DNA from: Vreelandella sp031769195
GTDB lineage: Bacteria > Pseudomonadota > Gammaproteobacteria > Pseudomonadales > Halomonadaceae
Direction of reading: 5' to 3'
DNA length: 64,000 nt
NCBI RefSeq assembly: GCF_031769195.1
Contig: NZ_JAVHNP010000002.1
Span: forward strand, 1 to 64,000
This document shows, one piece after another, positions 59,756 to 64,000 of the stretch (position 1 is the first letter of the stretch; the number at the start of each line of letters is the position of its first letter). The notes beneath the pieces were generated by a model. It had not been told where the DNA came from. It worked only from the letters and a program-made list of their open reading frames with translations, and searched no databases. Both the position numbers and the translations under genes were made by a program.

Positions 59756-60750
59756 GTGCTCAACTGCCAGCATGCCAACTGCTTGAACGTTACTACGGGC
59801 AGGCCGCCCAACTGTGGCCGGTTGCCCCCCCTGAAGATGCTTGGTTATTAAGCCATTCAACGGCCATGGTGAGTGACAGCTTGGCACTGCGCCAGCAGTG
59901 GCAGGCAAATGAGCGCCTTGCGCTAAGCCCTTTTTCGCCGGTGGAAGCGCCGCCCACCGACCAAGTCGTGCTGTTTTGGCCCAAAACGCATCAGTTGGGC
60001 ATGTGGTGGTTGTCGTGGCTGTGCCATGTTCTGCCCGCGAACACGCCCATCGATATCGTGGGTGAGCACCAAGGCGGTGTGAAACGCGTGCCTAAAGTGC
60101 TTAGTGGGCTGGGTATGGTCTGTGACAAGCTGGATAACGCTCGCCGCTGCTCGTTGTTTGCCACGCGCACGGTGGAGATGGAGAGCCCCGATAGCGCTTG
60201 GGAAACCTTTGATGCCCTGGATATGCGCTTAGTGAGCCATCCTGGCGTGTTTGGCCATGGCAAAGTCGATGAGGGAACGCAGCTACTGCTGCAAGCCCTA
60301 GAAGAAACACTACCGAAAAAAACGCTGAAAGTGCTGGATATGGGCTGCGGCGACGGCATTATCAGCGCCTGGCTGGCCAAACGTGGCCATATGGTCACGG
60401 CTGTCGATGTCAGCGCCTTCGCCGCCGAAGCCTGCCGCCGTACCCTTCATGAAAATGAGCTGGAAGGCACGGTGCTGCAGAGTGACGTTTACTCCGCGCT
60501 GGAGGGTGAGCGGTTTGATGTGATTATTAGCAACCCGCCATTTCATCAGGAGCGCGATATCAGCTATGGGCCTAGCACGCGGCTCATAGAAGGTGCATCC
60601 AGCCACTTGAAGGCCAAAGGGCGACTGATAATAGTTGCCAATGCATTTCTACCCTACACAGAACTTTTTGAACGCTCTTTTGGCCATTTTGAAACTCTGG
60701 TAGATAATCGTCGCTTTCGAGTCTATTTAGGCAGCGTTAATACCCATTAG
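59752..60750 (+). CDS. rsmC: 16S rRNA (guanine-1207-N2)-methyltransferase RsmC
   Basis: 332 residues with the RsmC two-domain plan: a degenerate N-terminal methyltransferase-like half (about 1-165) and a catalytic half. The catalytic half has motif I VLDMGCGDGIISAWLAKRGH near 198, motif IV IISNPPFHQ (the NPPF of N2-guanine methyltransferases) and the C-terminal LKAKGRLIIVANAFLPYTEL. It modifies G1207 of 16S rRNA. Coupled to cmoM by a 4-nt overlap; it converges with the GntR gene with only 8 bp between stops. Confidence 0.9.
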   Translation: MSAQLPACQLLERYYGQAAQLWPVAPPEDAWLLSHSTAMVSDSLALRQQWQANERLALSPFSPVEAPPTDQVVLFWPKTHQLGMWWLSWLCHVLPANTPIDIVGEHQGGVKRVPKVLSGLGMVCDKLDNARRCSLFATRTVEMESPDSAWETFDALDMRLVSHPGVFGHGKVDEGTQLLLQALEETLPKKTLKVLDMGCGDGIISAWLAKRGHMVTAVDVSAFAAEACRRTLHENELEGTVLQSDVYSALEGERFDVIISNPPFHQERDISYGPSTRLIEGASSHLKAKGRLIIVANAFLPYTELFERSFGHFETLVDNRRFRVYLGSVNTH

Positions 60751-60758
60751 CCGCCATT

Positions 60759-61514
60759 CTACTCAGAAAAGAAAACGTTCAGCACATGGTCCAGGTGGAC
60801 TTCCATGGCGCGTCTGGCTGCTGCTGGGTCTCTTTCTTCAATAGCATTCACGATGCGTTCGTGATCTCCCTGCGAGCGCTTTGGCATATCGGTTTCCATG
60901 AAGAGGTCCTGAAGGCGACGAAACATAGCACCATACTGATGACCTAATAGATGTTTGATCAGTAGGGCATAAGCCGCATTGCCGGATGCTTCAGCAATGC
61001 GGATATGTAATAAACGGTCGCCAGCGCAGTTTCTGCCTCCATTAGCGTTATCAGCAACATTTCGTTCGAAGGCGCGGCGGATGGCCTCCATATCCTCTTC
61101 TGTTGCATTCATGGCGGCTAGGGCAGCAATTTCCGGTTCCAGATAACGCCGAGTTTGCAGCAGAGAGAACGGGGGTATCTCTTCGTCCAAATTCAGTTCA
61201 ATTTCGCTGGCGAACTCTGGGTCGAGTGCCCAGGGCTCAGTGCGTGCAGCGGCTCGCATTACTGATTCTTGAATAGTGGTTCGAGGTTCCATAACGACGA
61301 CGCCGTGCCCCACGCGCACCTCTACTTGCCCCACGACCTCAAGTGCTATTAAGGCCTCTCGCACAGAAGCTCGGCTGACGCCTAGCGACTGGGCAAGCTC
61401 ACGCTCGGGTGGAAGCAGGGTTCCTGGAGGGAACTCACCTTCATTAATCAGCTGTTGCAACTGATCCGCAATTTGGCGGTAAAGTCGTTGCGAGCGAACT
61501 GCTTGAATTGGCAT
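60759..61514 (-). CDS. GntR/FadR-family (FCD) transcriptional regulator
   Basis: 251 residues. Winged helix at about 8-75 (LYRQIADQLQQLINEGEFPP, LAQSLGVSRASVREALIALE) followed by an FCD domain (about 90-245; LLQTRRYLEPEIAALAAMNA, GDRLLHIRIAEASGN, GDHERIVNAIEERDPAAARR with metal His residues). ATG 61514 has GGAA upstream and starts a normal N-terminus (MPIQAVRSQRLY), though the frame is open to 61577. It is divergent from the SDR-FAH-alcohol dehydrogenase genes and is their likely regulator. Confidence 0.88.
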   Translation of the reverse strand: MPIQAVRSQRLYRQIADQLQQLINEGEFPPGTLLPPERELAQSLGVSRASVREALIALEVVGQVEVRVGHGVVVMEPRTTIQESVMRAAARTEPWALDPEFASEIELNLDEEIPPFSLLQTRRYLEPEIAALAAMNATEEDMEAIRRAFERNVADNANGGRNCAGDRLLHIRIAEASGNAAYALLIKHLLGHQYGAMFRRLQDLFMETDMPKRSQGDHERIVNAIEERDPAAARRAMEVHLDHVLNVFFSE

Positions 61515-61705
61515 GGCACGGAATTCCTGCACTTTTAACTTTGGTTTGCGACTAAAGTTCATCCTATAAAGCATCAAAATGCGCTTTTGAAGGCTTGTCA
61601 GGATGAAACACTCTCACTCATACTTGGTGTATTGGTCAGGCCATTGGATATCTGGATGTTTTGGCCTAATGTATGTTCCCACGATTTATAGGGATGTGCC
61701 ATAGG

Positions 61706-62446
61706 ATGAGACTTAACAATAAAACGGTACTGATCACTGCCGCTGCTAATGGCATAGGTCGTGCCAGCGTCGATCGTTTCGCCGCTGAAGGTGCACATGT
61801 TTTTGCCACTGATATTGATATTGCCACGTTGAAAGGGGTGGAAGGCGTTGAAGCGTATCAATTAGATGTGACGGATAGCCTTGCCATCCACAAGCTTGCC
61901 GCTTCTCTGCCAGCGTTGGATGTGCTTTTTAACTGCGCTGGTATGGTGCCGGGAGGCAACATCCTGGAGTGCAGTGAGGCATCCTGGCATCGCACGATGG
62001 AGCTGAATGTCACCTCAATGTTCCATACCATTCAGGCGTTTTTGCCGGGAATGCTGGAAAATGGAGGTGGCAGTATTATCAATATGGCATCGCTTGCTTC
62101 AAGTATTAAGGGCGTTGCTAATCGCTGTGCCTATGGCGCTACCAAGGCAGCAGTGATTGGGTTAACCAAAGCGGTTGCCGCAGATTTTATGACTCAAAGC
62201 GTGCGCTGTAATGCAATTTGCCCCGGTACTGTCGAGTCGCCTTCGCTAAAGCAACGTATCGCTGATCAGGCACGCCAAGAAGGCCGTAGTGAAGCGGATG
62301 TGTTAGCCGCGTTTATCGCGCGTCAACCAATGGGACGACTGGGCCGAGTGGAAGAGGTTGCAGCTTTGGCAGCGTTTCTGGCCAGTGATGAGGCAGCTTT
62401 TATTACCGGCACCACTCAGTTGATTGATGGTGGCTGGGCTAATTGA
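61706..62446 (+). CDS. SDR-family dehydrogenase, probable 2-keto-3-deoxy-L-fuconate dehydrogenase type
   Basis: 246 residues, short classical SDR. Rossmann start VLITAAANGIGRASVDRF (Ala replaces the usual first Gly, as in this subfamily), VLFNCAGMVPGG, catalytic Ser in INMASLASS and YGATK. The C-terminal IRQP-type segment reads IARQPMGRLGRVEEVAALAA. Lying directly before a fumarylacetoacetate-hydrolase gene it fits the pathway oxidising 2-keto-3-deoxy-L-fuconate to the 2,4-diketo acid. The ATG at 61706 begins the conserved core; the frame opens at 61673. Other deoxy-acid substrates are possible. Confidence 0.78.
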   Translation: MRLNNKTVLITAAANGIGRASVDRFAAEGAHVFATDIDIATLKGVEGVEAYQLDVTDSLAIHKLAASLPALDVLFNCAGMVPGGNILECSEASWHRTMELNVTSMFHTIQAFLPGMLENGGGSIINMASLASSIKGVANRCAYGATKAAVIGLTKAVAADFMTQSVRCNAICPGTVESPSLKQRIADQARQEGRSEADVLAAFIARQPMGRLGRVEEVAALAAFLASDEAAFITGTTQLIDGGWAN

Positions 62447-62467
62447 TCATTAAGGAGCTACAACAAT

Positions 62468-63310
62468 ATGAAATTAATGCGTTTTGGTCAGCCGGGCCAA
62501 GAAAAACCAGGCATCCTCGATAGTGCAGGGGTAATCCGTGATCTCTCTGGCATTGTGGATGATATTGCGGGTGATGTATTGAGTAATGAGGGGCTTCAAC
62601 GGCTGCGTGACATTAATATTATGGAGCTACCTGAAGTGGCAAGCGACACCCGTTTGGGGCCTTGCGTAGGGCAGGTAGGCAAGTTTATTTGCATTGGTCT
62701 GAACTACTCTGACCATGCGGCTGAAACCGGTGCCGAAGTGCCGCCTGAGCCTGTCATATTTAATAAATGGACCAGCGCTATTTGTGGCCCCAATGACCGT
62801 GTGGAGATTCCGCGGGGCTCTCAAAAGACTGATTGGGAAGTGGAGCTAGGAGTCATTATTGGTAAGGGCGGGCGTTATATCGACGAAACGGACGCTATGT
62901 CGCACGTGGCTGGCTACTGTGTGGTAAATGATGTCTCTGAACGTGAGTTCCAGCTTGAGCGCAGTGGTACCTGGGATAAGGGAAAGGGGTGCGATACCTT
63001 TGGACCTCTTGGCCCATGGCTGGTCACCCGTGATGAAATTGCCGATCCTCACCAGCTAAGTATGTGGTTAGAGGTTGATGGTAAGCGTTATCAGGATGGT
63101 AGTACTCGTACCATGGTCTATAAAATTCCTTTTCTTATCAGCTATCTCAGTCGTTTTATGAGCCTTCAGCCTGGTGATGTTATCTCTACCGGTACGCCTC
63201 CTGGTGTAGGTATGGGGCAACAGCCGCCCACTTATTTGCGGGAAGGCCAGTATATGCGATTGGGAATTGAAGGCTTGGGCGAGCAGCAACAACAAGTCGT
63301 GCAAGCTTAA
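62468..63310 (+). CDS. Fumarylacetoacetate hydrolase-family protein, probable 2,4-diketo-3-deoxy-acid hydrolase
   Basis: 280 residues. The FAH catalytic domain starts after about 70 residues: GKFICIGLNYSDHAAETGAE, VIFNKWTSAICGPNDRVEIP, the metal Glu pair in DWEVELGVIIG, YCVVNDVSEREFQLE, and the end PGDVISTGTPPGVGMG. This sub-branch includes ureidoglycolate lyase-like proteins and L-2,4-diketo-3-deoxyfuconate hydrolase, which yields pyruvate and lactate. AAGGAG before the ATG; 21 bp after the SDR stop, so cotranscribed. Confidence 0.85.
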   Translation: MKLMRFGQPGQEKPGILDSAGVIRDLSGIVDDIAGDVLSNEGLQRLRDINIMELPEVASDTRLGPCVGQVGKFICIGLNYSDHAAETGAEVPPEPVIFNKWTSAICGPNDRVEIPRGSQKTDWEVELGVIIGKGGRYIDETDAMSHVAGYCVVNDVSEREFQLERSGTWDKGKGCDTFGPLGPWLVTRDEIADPHQLSMWLEVDGKRYQDGSTRTMVYKIPFLISYLSRFMSLQPGDVISTGTPPGVGMGQQPPTYLREGQYMRLGIEGLGEQQQQVVQA

Positions 63311-63476
63311 AAGATGATCGCGTCTGCAACTTATGTCTAGTTGTTGACGCCTTAAACACTACTTGAGTCAGGACTTATATTTGGGCATCTTTTGCTCTAA
63401 AAGGCCTGACCACTGTATCAAAGTACCTGTCAGACCAGTGTTCAGTAAACTGCGTCTGGCGAAGAGGGATGCATTA

Positions 63477-64000
63477 ATGCAAGTTCTCGTCTGTTCGCAG
63501 CCTCAGCATCTTGAGTTGCAAGAGTTGGATTACCCGGAGTGTAGCCCCGGGCATGCAGTGGTACGGATACGCCGTATTGGAGTTTGTGGCACTGATATCC
63601 ATGCTTATGGTGGCAATCAACCCTATTTTCAGTATCCCCGAGTGCTGGGGCATGAGCTGGCTGGAGAGGTAGTGGAGGTTGCTGATGAACAGTCAGCGCA
63701 CCTAGTGGGAAAGCAGGCGTATGTTATTCCTTATTTACATTGTGGTGAGTGCCGGGCCTGCCAGATGGTTAAAACCAATTGCTGCCAGAACATGCAGGTT
63801 ATCGGTGTGCATAAAGATGGTGGAATGGCGGAGTATTTGGCAGTGCCTACTACCCATCTAGTAGTGTCCGAGACGCTAAATCTTGATCAACTGGCGTTGG
63901 TGGAATGCATGGCGATCGGCGCTCATGCGGTCAGACGTAGTGCTATCCAGCCTGGAGAGCTTGCTGTCATCGTCGGGGCTGGGCCAATTGGAATGGGTGT
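63477..64000 (+). CDS. Zinc-dependent alcohol/polyol dehydrogenase, partial (runs off window)
   Basis: Open from ATG 63477 to the window edge, 174 codons seen. Medium-chain dehydrogenase motifs: catalytic zinc ligands in IGVCGTDIHAYGG and GHELAGEV; structural-zinc Cys cluster in YLHCGECRACQMVKTNCC, where the four-Cys spacing is preserved; the cofactor motif VIVGAGPIGMGV appears at the edge. Resembles L-threonine-3-dehydrogenase or L-gulonate/galactonate dehydrogenases. GAGGGA lies 7-12 nt upstream. Following the SDR and FAH genes, it may feed the same sugar-acid pathway or process its lactaldehyde-type product. Confidence 0.85.
   Translation, partial: MQVLVCSQPQHLELQELDYPECSPGHAVVRIRRIGVCGTDIHAYGGNQPYFQYPRVLGHELAGEVVEVADEQSAHLVGKQAYVIPYLHCGECRACQMVKTNCCQNMQVIGVHKDGGMAEYLAVPTTHLVVSETLNLDQLALVECMAIGAHAVRRSAIQPGELAVIVGAGPIGMG

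Overview
The window looks like chromosomal DNA of a halophilic gammaproteobacterium of the Halomonas/Vreelandella type. This is inferred from protein style only: RfaH, CmoM and RsmC of gammaproteobacterial form, TRAP uptake, many c-di-GMP/PAS proteins and REP elements with a RAYT transposase. No marker gene was compared with a database.

Left part (1-17155). A tandem array of about 195-bp REP-type units (1-1514) abuts a RAYT transposase gene, followed by an RfaH-family antiterminator. Beyond a solitary REP half-unit and a 7-bp microsatellite lies a tightly coupled six-gene minus-strand operon, read from 17155 down to 2790: kpsC, kpsS, an SDR, an LtaS-like sulfatase-fold membrane protein, a 2444-residue reducing PKS/FAS megasynthase and an alpha-oxoamine synthase. 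The last four resemble the Sinorhizobium rkpA-G-H-I-J set. My reading is that the operon makes a special lipid, possibly an amino-ketone or sphingoid-like anchor or carrier, together with the Kdo linker of a surface polysaccharide.

Middle part (17156-41224). This is dense in signalling genes: two diguanylate cyclases, a GGDEF-EAL protein, a large PAS/GAF histidine kinase and a PAS chemoreceptor. Between them are an AEC transporter, a tRNA-Arg(CCU), and a small island of about 5.5 kb inserted at the 3' end of that tRNA. The island has an imperfect att repeat at each end, a second matching 22-bp repeat pair inside the ends, an integrase remnant, a GNAT gene and a conspicuously AT-rich three-gene operon: a nuclease-like protein, a small middle protein and an SMC/Rad50-like ATPase with a zinc hook. 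This has the layout of an ABC-three-component/Lamassu-type defence system and is the best candidate for a poorly described system here. Further right are CAP, PPOX, DUF333, K+ channel, CDF transporter, solute-binding and Cys-rich copper-binding proteins.

Right part (41225-64000). This is catabolic. One module is a hexuronate cluster (GntR regulator, TRAP transporter, uxaC, manD, uxuB). The next is an apparent D-amino-acid module: RpiR regulator, D-aminoacylase, RidA and a sodium symporter, divergent from a DSD1-type PLP enzyme. Then comes a LacI-controlled KDG kinase, 2-hydroxyacid dehydrogenase and HAD operon. The RNA methyltransferase pair cmoM-rsmC interrupts the sugar genes. Last is a GntR regulator divergent from an SDR, FAH and Zn-alcohol dehydrogenase set resembling the end of a non-phosphorylated deoxysugar-acid pathway; the dehydrogenase runs off the window.
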